A DNA stretch of 64,000 nt. Source: CAZCBX01 sp964497185 (GTDB taxonomy: Bacteria > Bdellovibrionota_G > JALEGL01 > JAGRMV01). The stretch lies in contig CAZCBX010000001.1 in NCBI GenBank assembly GCA_964497185.1, positions 1-64,000 on the forward strand. Direction: 5' to 3'. This document shows, piece after piece, positions 53,741-62,283 of the stretch. The position numbers were made by a program, and so were the translations under genes. The first letter of the stretch is position 1, and every line of letters starts with the position of its first letter. The notes beneath the pieces were generated by a model. It saw only the letters and a list, made by a program, of their open reading frames with translations, was not told the origin of the DNA and searched no databases.

Positions 53741-55286
53741 TAAAATAAACACTTTCCCACTCAGCCAGGTAACCTTTGATGCCAATAAATTTGATATTTT
53801 TTAGATTTTTACTGGTGACGATCTTGGATTGATTATGAACAATCGGGTAAGCCAAACTCTTTTTAATAAGGTAATGATCAATCGATGAATAAAGCCTAAA
53901 TTTTTCCTCTATGGTATTGGATTTTTTTAGATTTTCAAAATAAGTGTCTAAATCGTCGTGTTTTCCACCGATAAGATATTCATTTGAATCTTTGTAAAAA
54001 TATTGCAAGGCGGACATGGGGTCTTCATTTTTAAAATAAAGTTTTTCAATCCAGACTGGAAGTTTTTGATTTTCATACAATTTGAATATTTCTGAAAAGG
54101 GAAGTACGACGGTTTCAACGCCGATTTCCAGCAAAGGCTTCCTAACAATGTCCAAAATGCAGTCCACCTGCTGATCATCAGCGATATGGAAGACCAAATT
54201 GTTAAATTTTTTATTTTTCACAACAGTTTGTATATCCTCCTTATAACTCTGCGAAGAACCAATTAATCCTTTTGGAATAATCGAACTGGCTACGTTTTGA
54301 TTCCCGTAGCAAACCTCTCGAATTTTATGAATGGGAATGTTTGACAGTAAATATTTTCTGTACTCAACATTTTTTAATTCATCAAAATGATCTGAATTGA
54401 TGATAATTGTTTCCGTACTGTATTCAGCAATCTCTTGATACGCAAAGTGGTCCAATTTTTCGATCTCAGAAAAATCGTCAATGCTATAAAAAATAAGATC
54501 CGCAACCTCACCAAGCTTGTACTTTTCTATGGCAACAGACTTTGCCTGCTGTGAAATAACAATGGTTTTGATTTTGGGTGCGTCGCCATAGTAATACTGA
54601 TTTCTAGAAAGCTTGATCTCACCTTTTTTTGTTTCCACGACTGCATAAGGACCAGAAGAAACCGGGTATGAAAAATACGCCTCTTTTGCCATGTCACTAA
54701 AATTGTGTGGATAAATACAAAACCGCGGAAGGGAAAGGTTCATCATAAATTGATCGTAAGAATGAATAAGCTCAATATCAAGTGTCCGGTTGTCAACAAT
54801 GCGGATACCATTTATGAATGGATTTTTTTCTTCTCTATACTCTTTTGCACCCAAAATTTGTGTTAACACGCTGCTATCCAGAGCATCTTTGTCGACCCAT
54901 TGATGGAAAGAGAAGGCAATATCTTTGGCATTGATTTTTTCGCCATTAGAAAACCGAACTTCATCACGAAGATGCAATCGATAAATTTTTTTATCGGTAT
55001 CAAATTCCCATGATTTCAACAAATCAGGCTTAATGCCAAATGAATCATCCACCTTCACCAAATGGCTATAGATTGGATACAGTAGAGCTTTTTGAATAGA
55101 ATCAGGGACTTTTTGTGGATTGAGGTTGTCAGGACGGACCGGAACCAAAATATTCCATACTTTGCTTTGGCTTGAAATTCTTTTTTGGTTAATTCTAGAT
55201 AATTTTCCGAGAGAAAACGAATAAACCAAAATTAAAATTCCAGTAAAAATGAGTATGAATGGCGCATATTTTTTCGGCATAATCAT
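53733..55286 (-). CDS. Family 5 extracellular solute-binding protein, membrane-anchored
   Basis: 517 aa. An N-terminal hydrophobic anchor (about residues 9-26) without a lipobox Cys, followed by a peptide/oligopeptide-type binding protein fold: HLRDEVRFSNGEKINAKDIAFSF is the family hallmark. No ABC permease or ATPase genes lie nearby, so it is more likely a sensor component for the kinase that overlaps its 3' end than part of a transporter. It starts 2 bp after the ATP-grasp/GNAT gene. Confidence 0.85.
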   Translation of the reverse strand: MIMPKKYAPFILIFTGILILVYSFSLGKLSRINQKRISSQSKVWNILVPVRPDNLNPQKVPDSIQKALLYPIYSHLVKVDDSFGIKPDLLKSWEFDTDKKIYRLHLRDEVRFSNGEKINAKDIAFSFHQWVDKDALDSSVLTQILGAKEYREEKNPFINGIRIVDNRTLDIELIHSYDQFMMNLSLPRFCIYPHNFSDMAKEAYFSYPVSSGPYAVVETKKGEIKLSRNQYYYGDAPKIKTIVISQQAKSVAIEKYKLGEVADLIFYSIDDFSEIEKLDHFAYQEIAEYSTETIIINSDHFDELKNVEYRKYLLSNIPIHKIREVCYGNQNVASSIIPKGLIGSSQSYKEDIQTVVKNKKFNNLVFHIADDQQVDCILDIVRKPLLEIGVETVVLPFSEIFKLYENQKLPVWIEKLYFKNEDPMSALQYFYKDSNEYLIGGKHDDLDTYFENLKKSNTIEEKFRLYSSIDHYLIKKSLAYPIVHNQSKIVTSKNLKNIKFIGIKGYLAEWESVYFNE

Positions 55287-55288
55287 AT

Positions 55289-57148
55289 TTATAGTTTGTT
55301 TTCAAACATGATTCCAAAATTCATTGATTCTGGATCATCATAATAATCTTTGAGTAATCCCAAATCAGTTGCGCCTGAGCTTGTGGCGGCACGGTAGCCA
55401 TATTCATTGTATTTGGATATTTTTAAACCAGAATGATACTGATCGATGGAAATCCCAAGCTCATGCCAATAGGCAAAGTTAGGGATTCGTATTCCATAAA
55501 AAATAGATTTAATGGCCTCTTCTTTATAAAAGATCTTTGCAGCACGAATAATTTCAACTGCTGTCCCTATGGGCGCGTCTGGTAAGACAGAAATGGAAAC
55601 AATGTATCTAGAATCAAAGTTGGACAAGGTTTTTTTAGCATAATCAATGCATGCATAATGATGCCACTTATGTTTTTTCATGGCTTGACTTTGATTGCAT
55701 GGTACTGAATAGATAAAACCCACTGGTTTTCCTTTATTTCGGCTATAAGCGATCAGAAAATTATCAGGCTTTATTTTTAGTCTTTCTCGAATGGTTTCTT
55801 TGCTGGCGGCATGTTTTTTGAGCCATGATCCATCTTCAATGTTGGATAAAATATCTACATCGCTTTCAAGAGCTTGAAATACAGCAATTTGATCTTTGGT
55901 GCGTGTAGTTGTTTTAGAAATGTATTTTTGAACAGAAAAAGAAAAATCATCCAATTTTTGATTGAAAGACGAAATTCTTTGGGCAATCCTGGGTTGCTCA
56001 TTGGATTCATTGGTCCATAAAACTTCTTTGTTCCCAACCAGCAAGGTGAGTTGATTTTGCTGCGCTTTTTCTAAGTCCAAATCAAAAACTCTTCCTTCAT
56101 ATGGATTGGTTAAAAACTCCCCCGTCCACCGACCGTTTAATTCTATATCACCATCTTTCAAGGGTTTGCCAAGGGCCGTGTGGATAAGAAGCTCACCTAT
56201 GTTCTCGTTTATTAAAGTTCGATTGATAAGCTCAGGCATATAGTCACCGGCTATTCGTGCATTGACTTCAATGAGAACAGGCATTTCATTGACCAGCTTA
56301 AATTCAATATGTGTCCAAGAGTTTTGTATTTTTAATGTTGTGTGACATGCCTGCGCGAAATTTTGGATGGCCTCCAAAATTTTCTCATTTTGAATATTGG
56401 TTGGAAAAGTATCGGATAATTCATTGGTGCAGTGAGTTTTTTTATCCGTAATACCAATGACGTGCGTTTTTCCATTGAGCACCATAGACTCTACACTGTA
56501 CTCGTTGCCATAGATGATCTCTTCAACGACAATGTCTTGAGTAATGTTACCATAAATTTTTCGTAAATTCTCCTCATGAAAATCAATGGTTCTTAATTCT
56601 TGTATAGCACCAAACAGTTCTTTTTCATTGTTGATGATTTGAACGCCAAGGCTGGCCATCATTTGTGCAGGTTTGATGATGAATGGAAACGCTAAATTTT
56701 TTTCCTTTAATTCATCATAAGTCGGACTTGCATCTGAAAAGTAATAAAAATTTGGATTATAATGTGAAAAGGAACTTTGAATTTTCTCTCGCACTAAGCC
56801 TTTGTGTCGATAACTTGCTTGCGGGTCTTGACTAATTGAAGGCAATTGAAGATCCATTTGCAGTTGATTGCAAAATCCCACGGAGGTCTCAACCCAACAC
56901 AACGCCCCACAGATTTTCAACTGATATTTGGAAGCATATTGTTTGGTTTGCTGGGTTAAGTCATGGTGGCTTTGATAATCAAATACAAAGCCTTTAATAG
57001 AATATTTTTCTTCCAACCAGGAATAGTCCATAAAGGCAAGACCCTGAGCGTAAATAAAATGATAATCGGTGTTTTGCTTTAGTTGTTCCACCAAGTAAGC
57101 TTTGGAAGATTGAAAACCAGGTTCGACAATGATGATTGTTTCTTTCAT
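55289..57148 (-). CDS. ATP-grasp ligase fused to a GNAT acetyltransferase-like domain
   Basis: 619 aa; ATG with GGAG upstream. Residues about 110-330 are an ATP-grasp domain of the L-amino-acid-ligase/carboxylate-amine ligase kind: FPFIIKPAQMMASLGVQII, VVEEIIYGNEYSVES, and the metal/ATP site HIEFKLVNEMPVLIEVNARIAGD. Residues about 440-615 look like a GNAT fold (SVLPDAPIGTAVEIIRAA resembles the acetyl-CoA loop). A single protein could form an amide bond and acylate an amine. It lies within an operon with an exporter and a sensor; the substrate is unknown. Confidence 0.82.
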   Translation of the reverse strand: MKETIIIVEPGFQSSKAYLVEQLKQNTDYHFIYAQGLAFMDYSWLEEKYSIKGFVFDYQSHHDLTQQTKQYASKYQLKICGALCWVETSVGFCNQLQMDLQLPSISQDPQASYRHKGLVREKIQSSFSHYNPNFYYFSDASPTYDELKEKNLAFPFIIKPAQMMASLGVQIINNEKELFGAIQELRTIDFHEENLRKIYGNITQDIVVEEIIYGNEYSVESMVLNGKTHVIGITDKKTHCTNELSDTFPTNIQNEKILEAIQNFAQACHTTLKIQNSWTHIEFKLVNEMPVLIEVNARIAGDYMPELINRTLINENIGELLIHTALGKPLKDGDIELNGRWTGEFLTNPYEGRVFDLDLEKAQQNQLTLLVGNKEVLWTNESNEQPRIAQRISSFNQKLDDFSFSVQKYISKTTTRTKDQIAVFQALESDVDILSNIEDGSWLKKHAASKETIRERLKIKPDNFLIAYSRNKGKPVGFIYSVPCNQSQAMKKHKWHHYACIDYAKKTLSNFDSRYIVSISVLPDAPIGTAVEIIRAAKIFYKEEAIKSIFYGIRIPNFAYWHELGISIDQYHSGLKISKYNEYGYRAATSSGATDLGLLKDYYDDPESMNFGIMFENKL

Positions 57149-57159
57149 TGATTCTCCGT

Positions 57160-58299
57160 TTAAAAAAAAGAATGGGGCCAGTTTGTAATCATGTTTTCAA
57201 TAAAATTGGAAAGGGCTGGCATTGTCCAGAATCCAATGTGAACTGAAGCAATATAAGGCCCAACCAAACAAATAAAAGCATCAAAAGCCAAAATGCGGTT
57301 GATGTAAGGTCCACTTAACTTTTTATAGGAAAATAAATAATGGTCAATATTGGGCAGTTGATATGCTTCACAAACACTCCACACCACAAAAAATGGAATC
57401 CCAAGCCAGAAATTAGAAATGAGCAGCATGATCGTGCAGAAAAAAGCAATTAAGCTAATAACATCATAGCGGCGCAAGGAAAATTCCAAAATTTTTGTCT
57501 TTATGGAAATAAGTTGAATCAAAATGACAGCAATGGGGTTAAAACCCAATATTATTGCACTATACTTTGCTTCTAAATTGATGGCACTGGCTTTGATGGG
57601 TATGGCAGAAATCATAATGGCATAAGGAAGTACAAACCCCAAAAAGCGTAAAACATCTTGCAAGACGTTGTGGATCGAAGCAATGCTTTCAACTTCTAAG
57701 TGGTTTGATTCCACTTGCTTGGTTTCTTTAGCAGAATCAAATGTGAATGGCTGATCCAGCCACCGCAAGATTTTCGAGGATATAACGGCGCCAGCGCTCC
57801 CTAGTAAAAAAACAACAAGAGTCGGAAAGGACGCTTCCAACAGAAAAGCACCAACAAGCGGAAAAACAAGAAAAGCCAGATTGGTGGTGATGCCAAATAA
57901 AATGTATAAATTACCTTTTCCCTTGTAAAAATTTACAAACTCACCCAGCAGATAACGACTTTTTTTGTAATAAATGGCCTGGGACAAACCAAAAGAAATA
58001 AAACTCACAATTTGCAATATCGGGACAGGTACGAAAATAAGACAAAGGGCAGCCATTCTGGTGCAAAGCATCAAAGCAATGTGGGTTGTCCATTTTTCTC
58101 CGAAAAAGGAAATCAACCACACGCCCCCCACCTGCAGCCCAGCAAAAAGCCCCATGCCCAAGATGATGGCAGAGCGCAGCTTTGTTTCTTCAATGGGTAG
58201 ATGCAAAAAAAGCGCATTCACGCCAATGTAGGCATAAGACCCAAAGAAGAAAAAATTCGAAAGGCCCAGAAGCCCAAGTTTTGAAAACAGTCTATTCAT
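57160..58299 (-). CDS. Major facilitator superfamily transporter
   Basis: 379 aa from the ATG at 58299 (MNRLFSKLGLL), which best places the first TM; the frame is open 12 codons more. About 10-12 hydrophobic segments in two halves with a short hydrophilic middle loop (about residues 190-215). Weak family motifs, so the substrate is unknown. As first gene of the operon with the ATP-grasp/GNAT enzyme it is a candidate exporter of the cluster product. Confidence 0.82.
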   Translation of the reverse strand: MNRLFSKLGLLGLSNFFFFGSYAYIGVNALFLHLPIEETKLRSAIILGMGLFAGLQVGGVWLISFFGEKWTTHIALMLCTRMAALCLIFVPVPILQIVSFISFGLSQAIYYKKSRYLLGEFVNFYKGKGNLYILFGITTNLAFLVFPLVGAFLLEASFPTLVVFLLGSAGAVISSKILRWLDQPFTFDSAKETKQVESNHLEVESIASIHNVLQDVLRFLGFVLPYAIMISAIPIKASAINLEAKYSAIILGFNPIAVILIQLISIKTKILEFSLRRYDVISLIAFFCTIMLLISNFWLGIPFFVVWSVCEAYQLPNIDHYLFSYKKLSGPYINRILAFDAFICLVGPYIASVHIGFWTMPALSNFIENMITNWPHSFF

Positions 58300-58391
58300 G
58301 AATAATGATTGCCTATAGAGCATAAACCATACCAACTTTTTAAGTTCTAGCCACTGGATTAGCTTATTTTAAACCATGTATTTGATTGAAG

Positions 58392-58410
58392 ATGTTCGGT
58401 ATCCGAACAT
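58392..58410. promoter_or_regulatory. Shared operator-like palindrome, copy 2
   Basis: ATGTTCGG, TAT, CCGAACAT: a perfect 8-bp inverted repeat in the gap between the MFS operon and the decayed receiver gene. GTTCG-TATCCGAACAT is shared with 51553-51569. Confidence 0.55.
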
Positions 58411-58473
58411 AATGTGCAGACCGCTGAGATATACGTTCGTCAATTGATGCCAAACAAGAGTATAAAAAGATCA

Positions 58474-58797
58474 ATGAGCCATACGCATTCACCCAAACAA
58501 ATCCTAGCCCTCATTGATGATGACCCACTGATTCACGCCACATGGTCCATGGTGGCTCAAGCAAAAGGCCATCAACTTCAATGCTTCTATTCGCTAGACA
58601 AGTTTTGCACTGCATATGTCCTCATTTATACATATATTTTTGTTGGCTATCATTTAAATGACAGAAAAGGCACCTAAGTTATAAAAAAGTTGGCCAGAAG
58701 CGGTTTTTCTTCGCTCTTTATTACAACTGGACATGACAAAAGCACCATTCATTCTTTTTCCCCAGCGAGAGCTGTTTTTGGAAAAAATTATCCTTAG
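58474..58797 (+). pseudogene. Decayed duplicate of the single-domain receiver
   Basis: Homologous to 51633-51983. The first 37 residues differ at only two positions, then similarity falls. An in-frame TAA at 58675-58677 stops it after 67 residues, yet the same frame continues with KKLARSGFSSLFITTG and AVFGKNYP, matching the rest of copy 1, to a TAG at 58795-58797. The phospho-acceptor Asp58 is Gly (FVGYHL). So both the reading frame and the active site are lost; stop-codon read-through is a less likely alternative. Confidence 0.85.
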
Positions 58798-59104
58798 TTC
58801 ATATGAGTGAATATGTTGTCAGCCCCAAGATAAATATTTCAGTTGCTATCACTAAATCGAACAAATGTGATTGGAATCCAAACAAATCATTAATTTCTTT
58901 CCCATGGGTTTTGGCGGGTTTTCAGTCATCTTTATCTTTATTTTTTTGATTAACAGAACCTATCTAAAATCTTATAGCGTTTGGAAATAGAACGAACTTG
59001 TTCTGTTTCCAAATTATTTTTGTAGAAATAATGCATCCTTTCCAGGATACGGTACGGTTTTTTTTACTTTAACCGTTGGCATACTCATTGCTCTATGCCT
59101 TCAC
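58798..59104 (+). other. AT-rich leader of the biosynthetic operon
   Basis: 307 bp without a gene. Besides the 14-bp hairpin listed next, ACGGTT (59054-59059) pairs with AACCGT (59071-59076) around a T-rich loop, and ATCC/GGAT forms a short stem near 59035-59048. The cluster of stems before the first gene suggests attenuation or processing; no clear promoter was fixed. Confidence 0.4.
58980..59022 (+). terminator. Strong hairpin with T-rich tail upstream of the biosynthetic operon
   Basis: TTTGGAAATAGAAC (58980-58993), a 6-nt loop, and GTTCTGTTTCCAAA (59000-59013): a 14-bp stem with one U-G wobble, followed by TTATTTTTG. It fits an intrinsic terminator or attenuator about 80 nt before the first enzyme gene. 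Confidence 0.65.
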
Positions 59105-60391
59105 ATGAAAATAAAAAATGTTGTACAAAGAAACTGGCAAAAAGAGAAAATTAAAAAATCATCATTTCACCAAAATCTTTCCTTTAGCTCTGGCATTAAC
59201 AACAAAAATGTCACTTCAAGAAAAGAGAAATGGATCGAACTTGCAGATGGAACCAGCGCCACAGAATTCATGTCTTGCTCATACCTGGGATTAGAAACTG
59301 ACAACCGCCTTAAGAATGCCGCACTAAGTGCTATCGATCAATATGGTGTGCAACTTGCTGTAGCTAGAACCAGAATCAAACCAATCATTTGTGAAGAGCT
59401 TGAAGAAAATCTACAAACCATTTTTCAAGGCCCTACGGTTACGTTTAGTACTGTAGGTCTAACTCACCTTGCCATCTTCCCTCTTCTAGGGGCTGGTGTT
59501 TTACCGTCGTATCCAGTGAGTGTCAATGGGCCGCTTTGGATCATGGATAAGACATCTCATGCTTCCATTCAGATTTTACGGGGTATCATGCAACAAAATG
59601 GTGAAGTGATTCGGGTATCATTCTCTGACCATCAGGCACTTGCAGATGCATTTCAGTATGCACATAAAAGCCAAAGAACGCCTATCTCCATATCTGATGG
59701 TGTTGGTTCTATGGGAGGAGATGCTCCGGTTCGACTTCTAGTAGAACTTTCTTACAAATACAATGGATATGCATACATTGACGATGCCCATGGCACGTCA
59801 ATTATGGGTAAATACGGAGGGGGATATGTCATTCACGAGCTAAATGACACTCTCGATCCAAGAGTGATACTGGTCTCATCACTTTCGAAGGCATTTGGAG
59901 CCACTGGAGGCTGTGTAACGGTCCGAAGTCCTAACGATAAGGACACCATTCAACGATTTGGAACACCATATATCTTTGGCGGGCCTGTTTCACTTCCCGG
60001 TATCGCTGCAGCCCTTGCATCATCTGAAATTCATATACAAGATGAAATCTATACGCTGCAAAATAAACTACAAGAAAACATAAAGCACTTTGATACCTTG
60101 GCTGGCAATAAGACAATTAACTTCAAAAAACGCATTCCCATTCGTGGTCTTGTTGTGGGGGATGAGGTGAAGTGCCTTAGCGTTTCAAAACAAATGTGGG
60201 AAAGAGGTTTTGGAACGACCGCTGCTATGTACCCGACGGTACAAAAAGGCGAAGCCATGCTCCGCGTAGCGCTTTCCGTCCTCCATACAAAAAAACAAAT
60301 AGAAAACCTCATTTATACGTTTCAGCATGCAAGACAAGGTTTGCATATTGTCACAGACACTCTCAAGGGATCCTCCAATGTACACGTATAA
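59105..60391 (+). CDS. Alpha-oxoamine synthase-family PLP enzyme
   Basis: 428 aa. Fold-type I PLP enzyme like 8-amino-7-oxononanoate synthase, KBL and CqsA, which condense an acyl-CoA/ACP with an amino acid by decarboxylation. Visible: His152 in DKTSHAS (ring stacking), Asp226/His229 in YIDDAHG, and the Schiff-base Lys262 in SSLSKAFGATGG. The usual G-SR substrate loop is altered (GVQLAVARTR, residues 81-90), hinting at a different substrate. No strong ribosome binding site precedes the ATG. First gene of the plus-strand biosynthetic operon, overlapping the next by 14 nt. Confidence 0.88.
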   Translation: MKIKNVVQRNWQKEKIKKSSFHQNLSFSSGINNKNVTSRKEKWIELADGTSATEFMSCSYLGLETDNRLKNAALSAIDQYGVQLAVARTRIKPIICEELEENLQTIFQGPTVTFSTVGLTHLAIFPLLGAGVLPSYPVSVNGPLWIMDKTSHASIQILRGIMQQNGEVIRVSFSDHQALADAFQYAHKSQRTPISISDGVGSMGGDAPVRLLVELSYKYNGYAYIDDAHGTSIMGKYGGGYVIHELNDTLDPRVILVSSLSKAFGATGGCVTVRSPNDKDTIQRFGTPYIFGGPVSLPGIAAALASSEIHIQDEIYTLQNKLQENIKHFDTLAGNKTINFKKRIPIRGLVVGDEVKCLSVSKQMWERGFGTTAAMYPTVQKGEAMLRVALSVLHTKKQIENLIYTFQHARQGLHIVTDTLKGSSNVHV

Positions 60392-61241
60392 ATGTAAGAC
60401 CGGATCCTCATCAATCCTACCTAATGGTAATGACGTGCGGGCAAAATTATCAAAACATGGAGCTGTACTCTTTCGGGGGTACCGAATCTGCGTGAAAAAT
60501 TTTGATCAGTATACAAATCAATTTGGTAACGAACACTTGATTCATGGATCTATAAGGAAAAAAATTAATGCCAAAGATACCATTCAAGATGTCACAAAAG
60601 GCCAGGGAAAAGTATTGCCCCATATAGAAATGGGAAGAATGCCTACAAAACCCAATCAAGTTTGGTTCTTGAGCGAAAAGCCGGCTCTTATCGGGGGCGA
60701 AAGTACACTCGTTGATGGTATCAAGGTTGCTGAAAGCCTACCTGATCATGTGCGTAATTTCTTTAGGGATAATCCTATTTCTTTTCAAGCAAAAGTTTCT
60801 AAATTCTCTTGGCAGAGACTTTGGGGTATCCAAACACTAAGCGAATTAAAAGATCGTATGGATATGCTTTCCGTAAATCCTAACATTTCATTTGAGATGA
60901 ATAAAGAAGATGAATCATTTATTGGAAGATACAGCACCAGCGCATTTATCACTCAACCTGATGGAAAATTAGCTTTTAGTAATAGTATCGTAGGACCTTA
61001 TGAAGGCCCTAGTGGAGGAGAATGCAGAATGCTAAATGGCAATCCAATTCCATCATCAATAATCGAAACCATCTTGAATTGCTACCAATACAATATGAAC
61101 ACAATTACCATGGATCCCGGAGATTTTATGGTCGTTAACAATCATCGCTTTATGCATGGCAGAGAAGCGTTTCGAGTAAAACCAGGTGATACAAGAAAAA
61201 TGTATGCAAAACTTATCAAAGGAGAATTTCATGCAATCTAG
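60378..61241 (+). CDS. 2-Oxoglutarate/Fe(II) oxygenase of the TauD/clavaminate-synthase type
   Basis: 287 aa from the ATG at 60378 (AAGGATCCTCC lies just upstream). The iron triad reads His82, Glu84 (LPHIEMG) and His260 (FMHGR); His-x-Glu rather than His-x-Asp is typical of amino-acid and peptide hydroxylases such as AsnO, VioC and clavaminate synthase. Arg273 (TRKMYAKL) would hold 2-oxoglutarate. Likely hydroxylates or desaturates an amino-acid-like intermediate. Overlaps both neighbours. Confidence 0.85.
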   Translation: MYTYKCKTGSSSILPNGNDVRAKLSKHGAVLFRGYRICVKNFDQYTNQFGNEHLIHGSIRKKINAKDTIQDVTKGQGKVLPHIEMGRMPTKPNQVWFLSEKPALIGGESTLVDGIKVAESLPDHVRNFFRDNPISFQAKVSKFSWQRLWGIQTLSELKDRMDMLSVNPNISFEMNKEDESFIGRYSTSAFITQPDGKLAFSNSIVGPYEGPSGGECRMLNGNPIPSSIIETILNCYQYNMNTITMDPGDFMVVNNHRFMHGREAFRVKPGDTRKMYAKLIKGEFHAI

Positions 61242-62283
61242 TCTAAAAGTGAATCAAATGATTCAACACGATACAAAACCTACACTTCAAGACCGCTCAT
61301 TGGTTCAAATTATTACTTCTTATAGAAGCGCCAGCGCTTTGTATGCTTTTGTGAAGCTCGACCTCCCTACATTCATTCACAACAATTCTTCACCAACACT
61401 GAAGAAAGCTGCTTTTTACTCTGGTGTTCCCATCGAAAAACTATCTCGACTCATGGATGTCATTGCCATGGAACAAATCGTAGCGATCGAAAATTCTTGT
61501 TTACACCTAACAACCAAAGGCAAACAATTGGCTACAGATAAGAGCCTAAGAGACTGGATTTTATGCGAGCTTAGCCCTACCTATTGGAATGTCTGGGCCA
61601 ACCTAACAGACGCCCTCCAACAAAACATAGACTGTGCTTTCGACTCTACACACAACCAGTCCTTTTTTCCCTACCTAAAAGAGAATGAGAATTTTCATAA
61701 ACTATTTCAAAGCGTCATGACAAATTACTCGATTCGAGCAGGGGCAGAAGTCGCGAAAGCAATCAACTTTGAGGATGATAAAAAAATCGTAGATGTGGGT
61801 GGAGGCCACGGCCACATGCTTTTTAGCATCCTCAAAGCCAATCAACACCTTCATGGATGCGTATTCGAGCTGCATGAGAATTATAAAGGATTTCAGATTG
61901 AAAAACAAAAAACCGGGCTTCTTGATCAAAGAGCAACTTTCCAATCCGGCAATTTCATGCATGAAGCTATTCCAAGGTGTGACACAATCATCATGAAAAA
62001 TATTATTCATGATTGGGACGATGAAAATGCCGTTCATATACTTTCAGCATGTAGACAATCCCTGAAAAACAACGGCCGTATCATCCTGGCGGAAATTTTG
62101 AAATCTGAGGATCCACTTGACTCTTTAGGTAAAAGTTTGGATCTGCTTATGATGCTGCTATTCAATGGGAAAGAGCGAAATTATTCGCAATATCAATCTT
62201 TGGCTGAACAATCAGGCCTAACCATCAGCAACATCTACCCAACTAGAGGACCGCTTTCGTTGATTGAACTGAGAAAGGCATGA
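61231..62283 (+). CDS. SAM-dependent O-methyltransferase (acetylserotonin-OMT type)
   Basis: 350 aa from the ATG at 61231 with AAAGGAG upstream. N-terminal winged-helix dimerisation domain (SASALYAFVKLDLPTFI), then the Rossmann fold with IVDVGGGHGHML (SAM motif I) and the catalytic-base region MKNIIHDWDDENA, in which His is the expected base. This family methylates hydroxyl groups in secondary metabolism, consistent with acting on a hydroxylated intermediate made by the preceding oxygenase (inference). Overlaps the oxygenase (11 nt) and the next gene (4 nt). Confidence 0.9.
   Translation: MQSSLKVNQMIQHDTKPTLQDRSLVQIITSYRSASALYAFVKLDLPTFIHNNSSPTLKKAAFYSGVPIEKLSRLMDVIAMEQIVAIENSCLHLTTKGKQLATDKSLRDWILCELSPTYWNVWANLTDALQQNIDCAFDSTHNQSFFPYLKENENFHKLFQSVMTNYSIRAGAEVAKAINFEDDKKIVDVGGGHGHMLFSILKANQHLHGCVFELHENYKGFQIEKQKTGLLDQRATFQSGNFMHEAIPRCDTIIMKNIIHDWDDENAVHILSACRQSLKNNGRIILAEILKSEDPLDSLGKSLDLLMMLLFNGKERNYSQYQSLAEQSGLTISNIYPTRGPLSLIELRKA

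Noticed and set aside
58980..59013. The palindrome before the biosynthetic operon as a lux-box or LexA-type operator
   Set aside because: The stem is longer than such boxes and is followed by a T-rich tail, so a terminator/attenuator fits better; no LuxR or LexA gene is nearby.
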